From contig CAIIXF020000003.1 of NCBI GenBank assembly GCA_903813345.2, forward strand, positions 1,642,109 through 1,706,108: a stretch of 64,000 nt of DNA. Direction: 5' to 3'. Shown here piece after piece: positions 52,426 to 63,639 of this stretch (position 1 is the stretch's first letter; the number at the start of each line of letters is the position of its first letter). Position numbers and translations under genes: made by a program. Below the pieces are notes generated by a model that was not told the DNA's origin, did not search any database, and saw only the letters and a program-made list of their open reading frames with translations. This DNA comes from Owenia fusiformis. Taxonomy: Eukaryota > Annelida > Polychaeta > Sabellida > Oweniidae.

Positions 52426-53589
52426 TAAAAGCTTCAATAATATTCCAGCATTTCTCAATGCATGAAATTTAGTAAATGAATACGTTATTTCAATAATATG
52501 TAACTCCTTCCTTACATGAAAGGTTACACATTCCAACCTATTTCAAACCATCTGTATGATGACACTGGACACTTTCTGGGTAGTTGGACTTTCTATAGGG
52601 GTGGCAGACGGCTCTCAGACCAATTTATACCCCTACCCCCAAAAAAACCATGGGGGTACTTTAATACCACCCAATAAAAAGAATACTAATGCATGTCAGA
52701 TATTCATTGTTTTATATTGGGTAGGGCATGTTATGGTTAGTAAGTGCCAGAAATTTCCAATCTCTAACTGTGATGGTTACCATAGAAACAGTATTTATAT
52801 CTTGAAATATTCTCAATTTGACCCCCTCCCAAATGTGTCCTTTTGATCTCAAAGTGAAATATTTCCAAATCTGTTTGGATTTTATGGCTGCTACTTTGTC
52901 AAAAATTGTATCAATATGTATATTTTAACATTTAAACACTGAAAAGTGTTCATAATGATCCTATAAATCAATAATATTTATCAAATATAGTCACACATAG
53001 CTGCTTTTAGGGAAAAGTGGGCGTGGCACTTTTAGGTACGTGTGTACTTGTTGCAGCATTAAATGAAAAATACATATTATACTAACAACAATTGACATTT
53101 AATTAGCATCTACTTATGTTGTGTAACATTGTAATATGTTCATTATCATTATTAGACACTTTAAATATTTTATATAAGTGTTATCCTGACCCTTCCCTTT
53201 ATCCCTACACCCTTCAAGGTGGGCATTACCAATCGTGTCAAGTTAACATTTCTGTTCGATTTATTTTTACCATAGACAAGGTACAAAAGCTTTACCATGA
53301 GTACTGACCTTATTAGGTGCTAAACTGATGAATGGATAGGTAGATGGCAGCACTTGTGCTGGTTGGACTACACGCTAGCATCTACCATAGAACCATATTG
53401 ATTTACCATTTTTGTTATTTTGGATTAAAGTAAAACTGCTTTTGCATCAAACTTAATGAGATTCAGATTATGTTTGAAACTAGATGATCTTCAGATTTTG
53501 TGTGAACCTTAAATTCATGACAATCAAAAGAATTCAACATTTAGGAAGTCAACATTAAGATTTTTAACATCGTCTCAATGAGAATTTAT
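52426..53589. other. Spacer, no gene seen
   Basis: AT-rich. Open frames at 52556-52846 and 53116-53307 have no motif or splice context. Confidence 0.35.
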
Positions 53590-54250
53590 TATGTGACTTT
53601 TACCCCCATGTTACCATTATGTTATGTGACATTGATCCACATATTACCATTATGTTATGTGACATTTACCCCCATGTTACCATCATGTTATGTGACATTG
53701 ATCCACATATTACCATTATGTTATGTGACATTGACCCCCATGTTACCATTATGTTATGTGATATTGACCCCCATGTTACCATTATGTTATGTGACATTGA
53801 CCCCCATGTTACCATTATGTTATGTGACACTGACCCCCATGTTACCATTATGTTATGTGACATTGACCTCCATGTTACCATTATGTTATGTGACATTGAC
53901 CCCCATGTTACCATCATGTTATGTGACATTAAGCCCCATTTTACCATTATGTTATGTGACATTTACCCCCACATTACCATTATGTTATGTGACATTGACT
54001 CCCATATTACCATAAATGTTATGTGACATTGACCCCCATATAACCATCATGTTATGTGACATTTACCCCCATGTTACCATTATGTTATGTGACATTGATC
54101 CACATATTACCATTATGTTATGTGACATTGACCCCCATGCTACCATTATGTTATGTGACATTGACCTCCATGTTACCATTATGTTATGTGACATTGATCC
54201 CCATATTACCAACATGTGACATTGATTCACATATTAGCTTTCAGCTTATA
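53590..54250 (+). repeat. 33-bp minisatellite, about 20 units
   Basis: The unit is 'accattatgttatgtgacat' plus 'tgacccccatgtt'. Because 33 is divisible by three and the unit lacks stops in several frames, long frames appear on both strands (145 and 135 residues on plus, 98 on minus), for example repeats of MLPLCYVTLTP. One unit near 54015 has an extra A that shifts frames. These are translation artefacts of a minisatellite unless expression shows otherwise. Confidence 0.9.
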
Positions 54251-54307
54251 TGACATTGGCCTCCATGTGAGATTGTCAGCTTGTTGATCCTAACTGTTTC
54301 ATTCCAG

Positions 54308-54759
54308 CTAATCTTTGCCGAGGAGACAAAGGGTAGAGTGACCTATGACAGAAGAAAATTCATTGCAGGACCGGAAAAAGGGTAGGGTTTCAGGAAACAG
54401 AATAATAAACATGAATTAATAGATCTATTTGATTAAATTATCAATCATTAAGAATACAGAAAGCATTTTGAATTTCACTGTGTATAAATGCATGTATAGT
54501 CATGCATTCAGATGTAAAATTAGAAATACACATCCTGCCAAACAGCCATGTTATTTAGTAACACTAAGTAAAATATATTCGTTTTTAAAGCTGTAGTAAT
54601 ATTTGAAACTCTGTATTTGCATTAGATTGTGTATATATATTTAAAAAATGATGTGTGTGTGTGACTTTCAGATGTCTCTGCTCACAAACAGAGAGGCTTG
54701 GAGCCTGTCCATCAGTGACATTTAAGATAAATGCCCGGGATCAGTCCCATCAAATTTGA
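54308..54759 (+). CDS. Two-exon gene model, FLYWCH-like?
   Basis: Exon 1 (54308-54381) follows the acceptor gtttcattccag and reads LIFAEETKGRVTYDRRKFIA and GPEK, ending before GTAGGG. Exon 2 (54672-54759) follows gtgactttcag, and joining keeps the frame: GCLCSQTERLGACPSVTFKI, NARDQSHQI, stop. The phase fit across a 290-bp intron supports a real gene. The pattern 'G---YD-RKF......C-C......C' loosely recalls a FLYWCH zinc finger, but the aromatic WC pair is missing, so I leave it unnamed. The 33-bp minisatellite lies immediately upstream, in the preceding intron or promoter. Confidence 0.35.
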
Positions 54760-55248
54760 GGGTGAAAATGATCTTGAAAAAAATGTTCAAACTTAAGAAA
54801 AAAGAGGCGAAAGGCTGAACTTGACACTTCTTAAAGGAGTTATTACTTTTCAATACCTTCTTCATCTGAAAATACTTTTAGTTCTATTTCTACTCAAGTC
54901 AACCTTCCCAGAGAAAATGGGAATTTAAAACATCAACGTGAAAATCTAGATGATGAAATAGAAAAAAAGAAAAAAAGATGAAATTTATTTTATTTACCAT
55001 TTGCAATAATTTATTTTGTTTTACATAATGGGTTCATTTAGGGCAAGAATTTAAATGGTAAAATGGTAAATGGTAAATTTGCTCCTTCAGCAACAAATCG
55101 TTACTTAAAGCACTATTTTACTTCATCATGTTTTAACTCTTCATTTAAGGCAGTGAAGAGAAAATTTGAAATTGTATTTCCATATTTCAGATACTTTCAC
55201 TTATGTGCGAAATCTCTCTAATCTATTTCATTTCACTTGTAGTTCAGT
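54760..55248. other. Spacer, no gene seen
   Basis: A-rich, with lysine-rich chance frames ('gaaaaaaagaaaaaaagatg'). It ends in the pyrimidine-rich 'ctaatctatttcatttcact' before the next relic. Confidence 0.35.
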
Positions 55249-55442
55249 ATGCAACGAAAAGTAAAGGGAGTGTTTCCATGATGGAATCAAAAGGATATGG
55301 AGGAGGCGCTCAATGTAATATCCCGGAAAGAGATGTCGATTAGAGCTGCGGAGAGCCGGTTTGGTATCCCGAATCAACTATTCATGACAGGTTGAAAGGA
55401 AGGGTGGAAGTGGGTGCCAAGAAAGGCTTCTGCACTATGTAA
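55249..55442 (+). pseudogene. Pogo/Tigger-type transposase start (pipsqueak HTH)
   Basis: The ATG at 55249 opens MQRKVKGVFP, followed by an in-frame TGA (55279-55281). The same frame continues WNQKDMEEALNVISRKEMSI and RAAESRFGIPN, and after a one-base shift THDRLKGRVEVGAKKGF-type sequence (TIHDRLKGRVEVGAKKG) runs to a TAA. 'W---M--AL--V---EMSI-AA---FGIP--T-HDR--GRV--GAK-G' is the pipsqueak-type helix-turn-helix at the N-terminus of pogo/Jerky-like transposases and their domesticated relatives. The stop and the frameshift show it is dead. No CENP-B or DDE part follows. Confidence 0.75.
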
Positions 55443-57125
55443 AATCCTGTGATTAATACTTGTGATAACATCTTATATTGATGTTTAATTTGTTGTTTAA
55501 TCCAATATCACAGAAAGTATCATTCAATATTATAACATCTGATCCGGACTCAAATATCATTAGAGAATGATACCCGATTAAACCAAAATATATTCCAGTT
55601 TAACCTGATATAATTTAAGTCAGGATCAGATTAAACAGTATTATACGCATATCATTTTCTATTATAACAGGTTTCAAAGTGGTATAATACAAATTATACA
55701 TATCATGTTTTGTATAATACAAATTAAACTGGAATATACCGAGACCAAACAGATGATACTGTATTATACGGTTCAGAAATTAATGGCACTTTGTTTTCAT
55801 AACGTCAGACCTTAATTAAACAAGCTAACGTAAATATTTACATAAGGTAATTCTAGAAGTTTTTTGAAACTCATGTTTGACCATTTGTCTCAGACTGAAA
55901 TCCGATATTGTTTTTTTGGCAATCGTACCCCCCCCCCCCAAGTTTGCTACGCCCCTGTACATGGCTAATAGGGGCACTATTACGCTACGTGCAGAGTCTA
56001 GTTATATACTACAAGAAGACGAAACTCTCTTTTAAGAAGTGAAGTCGAACAAATGCAAAGGGTAGGGCACTATAGAAGAGGATCATACAAAAGCACGATC
56101 TATTTCACAACGCCTTTAATTTTTGCTCTTCAACTGTTGCCCTTTGTGCATTTAAAAAATAAAATATCTTAATCGAATTTGTTCAACCTTTCTTTTCGCT
56201 CAGTTCTGCAATATTACGTCCACATGTTATTTAGGCTTACATGCATGTCATTTGCGAAATAGCTGTAAGACATTATGAGAATGAATATGGGAATTTCCAC
56301 GTAATACGTTGTCCACATGATTATATACACATATCTGCATAACAATCGGAGACAGAAGTCAAAATATTGTCCAATAAAGAATCTAACATTTAGTGATAAC
56401 AAAAGGATTAATTGCTATATAGTTCTCTTTGTCGTAGTCTTTGTTTTCTTAACTGCGGAAGTCTACCAACATCACCTAGATTACATGAGAGATCATCTAA
56501 CAGTCTAAAATTGCTTTTAATCGCATGTTAAAGTATTCCGACCAAAAGTTGTATACCTGTAATTTGGGGGGGGGGGGCGATCACATCACATAACTACAAC
56601 GTTCATATAGAAATATACAATAAGCATGTCGTATAAATGCTAAAATTATAAATACTCATTTCAAAGTCATTCTGTTCATGGAAGCGTCAAGTTATGAAAA
56701 ACAATGCTAAACACTAAAATAAACAAATCGACTTGATTACTTTTGAAAACTTCTTGAGAGGTGATGGACAAATGTATTTTTCTAACTCATTAGAACGTCT
56801 GTCTGATTGAAATACTATTTTTTAAATACAAAAATAAATTAATAAATCTTGGTCAGAAGTCTGAACATTGTCCAACGAAACAATAAGAATCTAAAACAGC
56901 CTTTTTTGGGGTTGTTGTGTTGGCTTAGAGGACTTGAGGACTTATAAAAATCAACAACATATGGCAACAAATACATCGTTGCTACAAGTATCCATGCTCA
57001 TTCTAGAAAAATAAGCTGTGACATCATAACAATGAAGCTTTGTTGCCAAACTATCTATGTATATTCAACAATATTGTTATGACGCCATAAGCGAAAGATG
57101 AAATGCTAGGCTACTGTAAAAGTAT
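55443..57125. other. Gene-poor stretch with element ends
   Basis: A C-run followed by 'aagtttgctacgcccctg' ends at 55957, and is the reverse complement of a CAGGGGCGTAGCAAACTTGG-type transposon terminus. No partner end was found. A run of 13 G sits near 56566. Short local repeats of 'tgatccggactcaaatatc'/'ggtataatacaaatta' occur at 55540-55750. No supported gene. Confidence 0.4.
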
Positions 57126-57725
57126 GCCATAATACAAAATCTCGATAAAGAAGAATTGTCAAAGCTCAGAATGGACGACCTTGCACAAGAACCTCTATAT
57201 TGTATTCTTTCCAATTTATTTAAGGTATACAATCCTAAACAAGACACTGTATTATGCACACGTGTACAAATACCTGTGAAACATGGGTTTGCCTATACTG
57301 TTAACAAATCTCAAGGTTGTCAATTTGCCTCGAAGTAGATTGCCAGTACATGAACTACCCTGGTCAGCTTGGTGTAGCTGTGGAAAGGCCAGCTTGGTCT
57401 AGCTGTGGAAAGGCCAACATCTGTTCATGGACTGCAACTAAAGAACTTTGATGCTCCAAAAATTGTGAACCAGGATAGCAAAACAACAGAATTTTACAAC
57501 AACATTTGCGAAAGCTGCATTGAACCTGATCAAACCTGCTGTGTGGGTTCTTCCATCACCACCACAGATATCAATCACACTAATTTTATACCACTGAATA
57601 ATAAGGAAGATGATTTTGAAGAGCCATACATGCCATTAGCACAACTTGCACCAGGAGTGCCTTCTGATCATGTCGATGTAGATGACTGGTATAACATTAT
57701 ATGTAACAGCCTCCATGAAAAATAA
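57126..57725 (+). pseudogene. Helitron helicase (PIF1-type) C-terminal end
   Basis: The first frame reads SNLFKVYNPKQDTVLCTRVQ and IPVKHGFAYTVNKSQGCQF. 'GFA-TVNKSQG' is motif V/VI of PIF1-like helicases as found in Helitron RepHel. After a shift another frame gives EVDCQYMNYPGQLGVAVERP, the conserved 'PGQLGVA-GRA' block. A 25-bp tandem duplication ('agcttggtgtagctgtggaa' plus 'aggcc') then shifts the frame again, and the last frame continues SVHGLQLKNFDAPKIVNQDS to a stop at 57725. The N-terminal helicase motifs and Rep domain are absent. It is a clear but multiply broken relic. Confidence 0.75.
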
Positions 57726-57812
57726 CTGGCTTTATTTGAGACTCTCGTGGCATCCAGAAAAGCATACCTAGATGTTTATTTGTTCAATTAATTTGTGTAA
57801 ATATTGTTTCAG

Positions 57813-58027
57813 AAAATGTTCCAACAGAAATGCCCCCAACACTCAGGGATAGATTTTGTGCAGGAAATGCGAATTACAATAGAGAGGTGTCAACTATTCT
57901 AAAATCATGTGGGCAACTCACTAAACAACAGCTGCAATGTGAAAAAAACACTAATTTTTGTACCTCCAACAGCAACATGTTTTCCTGTAATTCTAATTTA
58001 TCATCGCACAACAAACAAAACTTGTAA
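57813..58027 (+). CDS. Exon-like frame after the Helitron helicase
   Basis: A strong acceptor (gtaaatattgtttcag) ends at 57812. The frame reads VPTEMPPTLRDRFCAGNANY, NREVSTILKSCGQLTKQQLQ, then an Asn/Ser/Cys-rich tail (CEKNTNFCTSNSNMFSCNSN) to a stop. It lies 87 bp after the helicase end on the same strand and may be the last exon of the Helitron protein, but I recognise no motif. Confidence 0.35.
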
Positions 58028-58918
58028 CAATGAATGGAATAATTGAAAGGCCTAAGGTATGCATATATAGAGAGCATGCTACTTAGACTTACAGTATAAA
58101 GTAACTTCTTTCATTTATACACTTTAAGAGATTCATTTCATAAAATGTTTTTATGTTTCTGTGTAAAAATTTGCTGCCTAACCATTGACAATTTTGTAGT
58201 TACAAGATATACTGGTGTATAGTTTGTACGTTGTCATGTATTAACAATTCAAAGCAAAAACTTTGAAAAAAAATTATTTGAGGAAATGATGAAATATTTA
58301 AAGTTTAATTTCATGTGCTTGCTCTTGGCAAGACTTTAGTACTGAAGCATTTCTGCTTTGAGCCTTTCGGATAGATGTCGCTGTTATATATTTTTGTTAT
58401 TCATTTCTAAGTATAGATGGCTCTATTTCGATATATATAACCACAGCACAAGCTGTGTAACTTTAGTTTGAGTTCTGATGCTGAGAAAACGCGAGATATT
58501 CTGATTTGTAAGACTGAGTTTATTGTAAATAAAATGATAAAGCCGTATTATAGCTTTATCAAACTGACATTTCTGAGTTTGTTATTTCTTTATCAAGCAC
58601 CAATCAATCAATTTTATGAACCTACACATAGTTAGGCTTAAGTACTTTCTAATTACCGTATGTTAACAGATTCTTGAGCAGTGCTCACGTTATTTCTATA
58701 CAACTACAGCTACACCCTCATTATTATTGTTATATTGGAAATGTGGGTTATATTACTCATGTATTTTTTATTACAGCTCTGCCTAAGGTGACCCAATTGC
58801 AGGATTAATTATGGCCTCACCAAATATGGCACTTCTGAATCTGGGTACAGGTTTTATACTGAGAGGAGGGATTTTATTGAAGTTTCAAAAGCCACAAAAC
58901 TAGTAAATCTTAGATACT
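58028..58918. other. Spacer, possible LTR-like piece
   Basis: 58360-58575 has 'gatatatataaccacagcac', later 'gtaaataaaatgataaagcc' and balanced base composition, which could be the promoter/R/U5 part of an LTR, but no terminal repeats or primer site were found. The rest is AT-rich with no gene. Confidence 0.25.
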
Positions 58919-59640
58919 ATATATAAACTTTATGTTAGACCAATAATAGACTATGGTTGTGTAATATATAAAACTTCTGAAAGGGCTAGCCAAATGATTG
59001 AGAACATACAATATAGAGCATCATTGGTGGTCACTGGGGGAATGAAAAAATCAAGCTATGTAAAAACAATAAACGACCTTGGATGGTCAACATTAAAACG
59101 TAGAAGAAGCTACTTTAAGATCTTAATACTCGCAAAAATTATTTATCGGAAAACTCCCAATCAGACCAGGAAAGGTCTTTGACAGAACAAATTACGACTT
59201 AAGATCAGCAGGTGAATACCAGTTAATTAAGACTAAAAGTAATTTTCATCGAAACTTTTTTATTTCCTCTGTCATAAGGACGTGGAACGATCTTCCAAAG
59301 GCAATAAAAGATAAAACCACTTTTAACCTTTTCAAATTTGAATTGAAAGACATTTATTTAATCAAAATAAAAGGTTTCAGAAACTGTATTATTGCGGCAA
59401 CCGCAAAGTTAACATAATTCATGCACGGTTTAGATTAGGCCTCACGCAACTGAATTTGCATTCATTTTCCATGAGGTTGATCGACGCTCCAAGTTGTCCC
59501 CTCTGCGGAAATGGTAATGAAACAATCATGCATTTTATCCTTAGCTGTCCATCTCAACGTTCAACGTAACGATCTACTAAACACGCTTAATGAAATATGC
59601 ATAAACAAACCCTCGATTAGTTTGTCAATATCGTTTATAT
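58919..59640 (+). pseudogene. LINE C-terminal relic with zinc knuckle
   Basis: Frame 1 reads IYKLYVRPIIDYGCVIYKTS, QMIENIQYRASLVVTGGMKK and TINDLGWSTLKRRRSYFKIL. After a shift near 59165 frame 2 reads LRSAGEYQLIKTKSNFHRNF and FISSVIRTWNDLPKAIKD. Frame 3 then gives IIHARFRLGLTQLNLHSFSM and DAPSCPLCGNGNETIMHFIL. These are the successive post-RT blocks of non-LTR retrotransposons: 'P-IDYG', 'QYRA', 'L-W--L--RR', 'WN-LP--I', then 'LH-RLRLG...C-C-----ET--HFLL-C'. The RT core is absent. It differs from the relic at 13.4 kb by its terminal zinc knuckle. Confidence 0.75.
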
Positions 59641-60071
59641 AATATTGAAGGGCATGCTGATTGTACATGCATGAAGGCCTAATATTGATAAAGCTTGCAT
59701 ACCTAAATAAAAAATAAACTCTTCTAATTCCCTAATGTAAACACGGCGGTATACGTAGCCCAATTTATCGGGAATTTTAAATAAAACTGAATGTACTGAA
59801 TGCTACTGTTTTTCCTAGTAAATCATTTATTTATTTATTTCTCATTATTTATTTTTTTATATTTATTTATTTGTTGCATGACATTACACTCATATCAAGA
59901 CTTCATCAGACACAATGTGCATGTACTGTGCATGTACTGTACACTGTATATATGCCTACACTGTATAAAACAATGATAAATAATTGTAAATAATTAATGA
60001 TTCAGTAATGCCTTCTTTTGATGATCTGAAAACCAGGTCATCGCCAGATCTTCAAAAAGTTTCACAGAGTA
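59641..60071. other. AT-rich spacer
   Basis: This contains 'atttatttatttatttctca' simple repeats and a doubled 'gtgcatgtactgtgcatgta' at 59918-59940. No gene was found. Confidence 0.4.
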
Positions 60072-60460
60072 AGAAGACTTTCTGTTACTGGAACTAGAGA
60101 TATTTTTCTATCTAGGTGTCTATATGCATTGGAACTTTCGATTAAACCCAAACTTACAAACATTGATTTGCTAGATACTGTTACAAATGATCTAGAGGAA
60201 AATACATGATGTGATCAACACTAATACTATCAACACTTGGGAAGACAATATGAAACCTTGGCCTAATGTTGCCCTTGGTAAAATATTCTCTTATACTCTG
60301 CACTACAAAGGCTGGTAATGCCTATTCAGGAAACTACAAAGAACAGAAGACTTACTCCTACTGGCAGTCAGACTTTATTGCAACTCATATAAACTGTTTA
60401 AGTGTAATATCAGCTCTTCCCAGAAATTATCAAAGGAGGATAGACTTTCCATGTTGCCAT
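60072..60460 (+). pseudogene. SAP-domain, transposon-type protein relic
   Basis: The frame at 60075 reads RLSVTGTRDIFLSRCLYALE and IKPKLTNIDLLDTVTNDLEE. 'RRLSVTGT+D-L--R---A-E' is the second half of a SAP DNA-binding motif. The next frames read INTWEDNMKPWPNVALGKIF, SYTLHYKGW, and KAGNAYSGNYKEQKTYSYWQ. 'W--N---WP-----I--YL......KAYK--EAY-Y--SG-V' is the usual continuation of SAP/SWIM/YqaJ-containing invertebrate proteins, from memory. Three frames and several stops show decay. The YqaJ fragment at 20.56 kb is probably from the same protein class. Confidence 0.45.
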
Positions 60461-60654
60461 TAATAATGAATGTCAACTACGCTTTGGTTGCTTTGGTAAA
60501 ATTTCCGAAATGATTGTCATAAAACCATCATCAATTAATGATGTGTGTCAAACTGTATTTTGGAAACTGTAGTAATCTTTTGCCTATAGCTTTTTCACTT
60601 TTTAAGAAATATAAAACGTCTTTGCATTTATTTCAGTTTCTTATCATTTCTAGA

Positions 60655-60940
60655 TATACCATCACCTATAGATGAACTTGAAACATATGATAAGCAAATA
60701 GATTTAGGGAGAAATAATTGATTATCACCCTAAAACATCCCTGATTGTAAAGGGGATACTTATATTATCTTCTGTAACCTTCGTTTGTCTTTTGAGAGTT
60801 TGACTTGAAAATATGATTTCACAGAACTGAACAACTTATCTGACAATGATGATCTCATGAAGAAGCAAATGAAACCAGAGCTCACTGCTGAGTTAAAAAA
60901 ACATCTTAAGCCATTAACATCAATGAAATCATCATGCTAA
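60655..60940 (+). CDS. Two small terminal-exon candidates
   Basis: 60658-60720: after ttatcatttctag the frame reads IPSPIDELETYDKQIDLGRN and stops. 60825-60940: after aatatgatttcacag the frame (two leading bases) reads LNNLSDNDDLMKKQMKPELT, AELKKHLKPLTSMKSSC and stops. Both have good acceptors and hydrophilic sequence. They could be alternative last exons of one gene or chance. No domain. Confidence 0.25.
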
Positions 60941-61114
60941 TAAACATAATGTTACCAAGAACGCTAATCAAATTATGTAACCTATTCTACTCAAGCAATT
61001 GAATGGGTTGCTAATCTGCAAATTTTGCAATGGAAATAGTTTTTTCTCGCTTGGTAGATATGAAATGCAAAACAATCGTATTTCAGTTAGTAAATAGATA
61101 AATAGAATATCTGT
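60941..61114. other. Spacer
   Basis: AT-rich, no gene seen. Confidence 0.3.
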
Positions 61115-61357
61115 ATGAGGTACTCCCATATTCTTGTGAAGATGTCACAGGCAGTCACGCATTGTTTTCATGCTGATTTCCAATGCAATTTCATGTTGCC
61201 AAAGGTTTCATCAATTGCTGTGTATTACAAGAAGTTAAAGGTACACAACTTTGGCATCCATTCTTCAACCATAAAAATGCATGGTGCAAATCTATGGCCA
61301 GAAACTGAGGGGGGCAAGGGAGTTAACGAAATTGACGATGTATTGGCTGCTAAATAA
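61115..61357 (+). pseudogene. Transposase-like fragment (DDE/RNase H-like, unassigned)
   Basis: The frame reads QAVTHCFHADFQCNFMLPKV, SSIAVYYKKLKVHNFGIHSS and GANLWPETEGGKGVNEIDDV. 'DxQ--LP-P----S-AYYKRKL--YNF-IH......W-E---GRG--EI' is, from memory, the start of the catalytic domain of a transposase-like family widespread in arthropods, cnidarians and molluscs. The first acidic residue would be the D of ADFQ. The frame stops after NEIDDVLAAK, and the following DxxxGQNKN block is not found. The family name is not certain. Confidence 0.4.
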
Positions 61358-62634
61358 TATGTAACATTTGAGAACAACCAGGGATCGACAGGATATACAT
61401 TTCATGCTGTAATTTATTTCAAAGGTTTATTCAGAATACAAGAGGACAAACCGGTGCCAGGCCCCAACAAAACGACTAAAATTAGCAACATTCGCATCAC
61501 TGGGTTTCAAGGAGAAAGTAAATAGAACACAAAAAAATAGAAATTACTGCCCATAGAAATTTTTTGGCAACTTACTCATGACTAAAAATGTATTATTGAC
61601 CTAGAAAAATACCCTCTTTGGCTTGACAGTGAAAAAGTTGTCAAAACTGTTAGCAAACAATTTGCGGGTAGATGCGGAAAACAATAGCAAAGATAATGCG
61701 TGTACTTTTAATTTTTAATATTGTCGGCTCAGAACCCACTTTGTGTATCTCAAATTTTTTTGAACTTCAACTTCAGTCAAGCACATATTATGAATGTGGA
61801 TGCCATGGGGATTGTGATGGTAAAATTCTTCTTAGGGTATCTTCCCAGGATACTGTTGACTTCAAAGATTTGTCTGACAAGCGTTTGACCAATTTCAAAA
61901 TTTCTCAATTGAATTAGGGACTTCACTACACGTACTTACATCACAGGAGCATAGATTGGATTGTATTGGTTTGGTCAACAAAGGAAGGTGCATATGTCTT
62001 TCCAATGGCATGACAAGCCATTAGAACATTTCAGCCATACTCAATATCATCATCCAGGAGGTGCAAAATGGTAAGTATGTGATCAAAAGCAACAAACTTG
62101 GGAAGTGATCACTGACAATTATTATTATTATAAAGAAAAGATTCAAAGATTATACTAAATTTTCTGTCATAATTACACTTTGACCTTAATTAGCTATAGA
62201 GCTTTCAATTCTAAGCTCGGTTTCAAATCTAATAAAAAATCTGGGAAAGAAAGGGGGAATGGCCCCGAACACCTCCCCCTTCCGACGCCAATGCTGATAT
62301 GTAACCGGTATAGATATGTAATGAAATATTTTGTCTCAATAAAAAAGCTGTATACGATCAGATGATCAAAGAGACAGGTGGCCTCGTTCAGAAGAGTATA
62401 TCGTATTCCTACTTCTGTCAGATGTGAAGGAATACAATGGGTCACATTACAATACCAGAGGTATAATTATTTATTGTGTCTGTCTGTGGTTATAAAGGGA
62501 GGATGGGCTGTGGCCCCAAGTTGCTGCACCATAAGGACTAGAAACAATTACCTGACCATTAATATTATCATCATACTATAGTAGTTTGCATTCTAATTGC
62601 AATTCTAAGCTTAATTACAGGCCCTTAAGGGGTG
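61358..62634. other. Spacer with unassigned frames
   Basis: 61672-61917 is an 81-residue frame with a hydrophobic start (MRVLLIFNIVGSEPTLC) and a cysteine pair (YECGCHGDCDG), without recognised domain. 61950-62068 is open (GLYWFGQQRKVHMSFQWHDK ... HHPGGAKW) up to a GTAAGT donor. Neither can be linked to the transposase-like fragment with confidence. Confidence 0.3.
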
Positions 62635-63075
62635 TATACACTGGCAGGTGAAATGCTTGAAACGGCGGCGAAAAGGCCGAATTGCTTGAATTGATTGAAA
62701 CGAAAGTGAAAGTACATTAGGCGAATTGATTGAAATGCTAGAAACAGCGAAACAGGCTCAAGCAGCGAAACACTATTTTCAAGACACATCGATTGAAATG
62801 ATTGAAACGGTTGAAAAGCCCCAGCAAAATGCTTGAAACGAGAAACGAACATGCTCGTTTCGCCCGTTTCTTCCTAAATTGGTCATGTGACTAACAACGC
62901 ATCTGGGTCATTCACTAACAAAATGGCAGGCATTCTGTTGAATGAGGATATCTCAAAATTCATAGAGCTCACCAAACTCTCCCATGTTTATGGGATACAC
63001 AAGAGAAGTCCTATAGGAACAGGAGTCTAAAGGATATTGCAGAGAAATCGCTTCTGCAAAAATTCTCTTTGTCTG
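62635..63075 (+). mobile_element. PIF/Harbinger-like 5' end with MADF exon
   Basis: TTA at 62635-62637 precedes AGGGGTGTATACACTGGCAG, close to the GGG-TGT-CACACTGG termini and 3-bp TTA/TAA duplications of PIF/Harbinger elements. The next 220 bp repeat 'gaaatgcttgaaac' and 'gaattgattgaaa' about eight times, likely subterminal binding sites. An ATG exon follows at 62923. No right end or Harbinger nuclease gene is found before the window ends. Confidence 0.5.
62923..63075 (+). pseudogene. MADF (Adf-1-type Myb) domain exon, frameshifted
   Basis: The ATG frame reads MAGILLNEDISKFIELTKLS and would stop at 63030. With a one-base shift near 62978 the next frame reads PCLWDTQEKSYRNRSLKDIA and EKSLLQKFSLSG up to the donor GTGAGT at 63076. 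'FIELV---P-LWD----SYRNR-LK--AW--IA' is the MADF domain, a Myb-like DNA-binding module used as the second protein of Harbinger transposons. The frame break at 'ctctcccatg' makes this copy non-functional or marks a sequencing indel. Confidence 0.6.
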
Positions 63076-63639
63076 GTGAGTAAATGATGTTGAATCGACA
63101 TATCATCGCCGATTCAAATTAATGTTTTTTTATTTTTTCATTTTTTATCGCCTGATTGATATGCACGTCTATTATTGTTTTTCAGGAAGGTACCCTTGCA
63201 TTGCCGTCTTTTAATAAACCTGGTTACTGGCCAATGGTGACTCCATGAAATGCGGATATTTCATGCATAATATTTTTTATATATTTTTAACACAACACAT
63301 ACAACACAGGAGCTACCATTGACCTGTGTCCAGGTTTACTAAACGTAGAAAATGTAATTATACTTTCAAAAAAAAATTCTTTCATACTTTATGTTGTACC
63401 AGAAAATAACATGTGCATGTTTGGCAATTTTCACTAAATTTTCAGCTCTACCTAAATAAGCTAAGGTCCAACTACTTGACATCTATGCTGGAAATCATGA
63501 TAAAAAACCTGCCTTCCTTCCTGTTGCTGAAAATGATAAGGATCTCTGATCCATGCCACTAACATTGTTGTATATATATGTCAGGCATTTATTAAGAATA
63601 TTGTCTGCATTTATATATGACTATTGCAAGGGTATCACA
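63076..63639. other. Intron-like spacer
   Basis: An acceptor (attgtttttcag) at 63185 is followed by a short frame that stops after about nine codons. Nothing else was found. Confidence 0.3.

Noticed and set aside
53578-54026. 145- and 135-residue hydrophobic repeat proteins
   Set aside because: They are overlapping frames of the 33-bp minisatellite, also open on the opposite strand. There is no start context or splice support.
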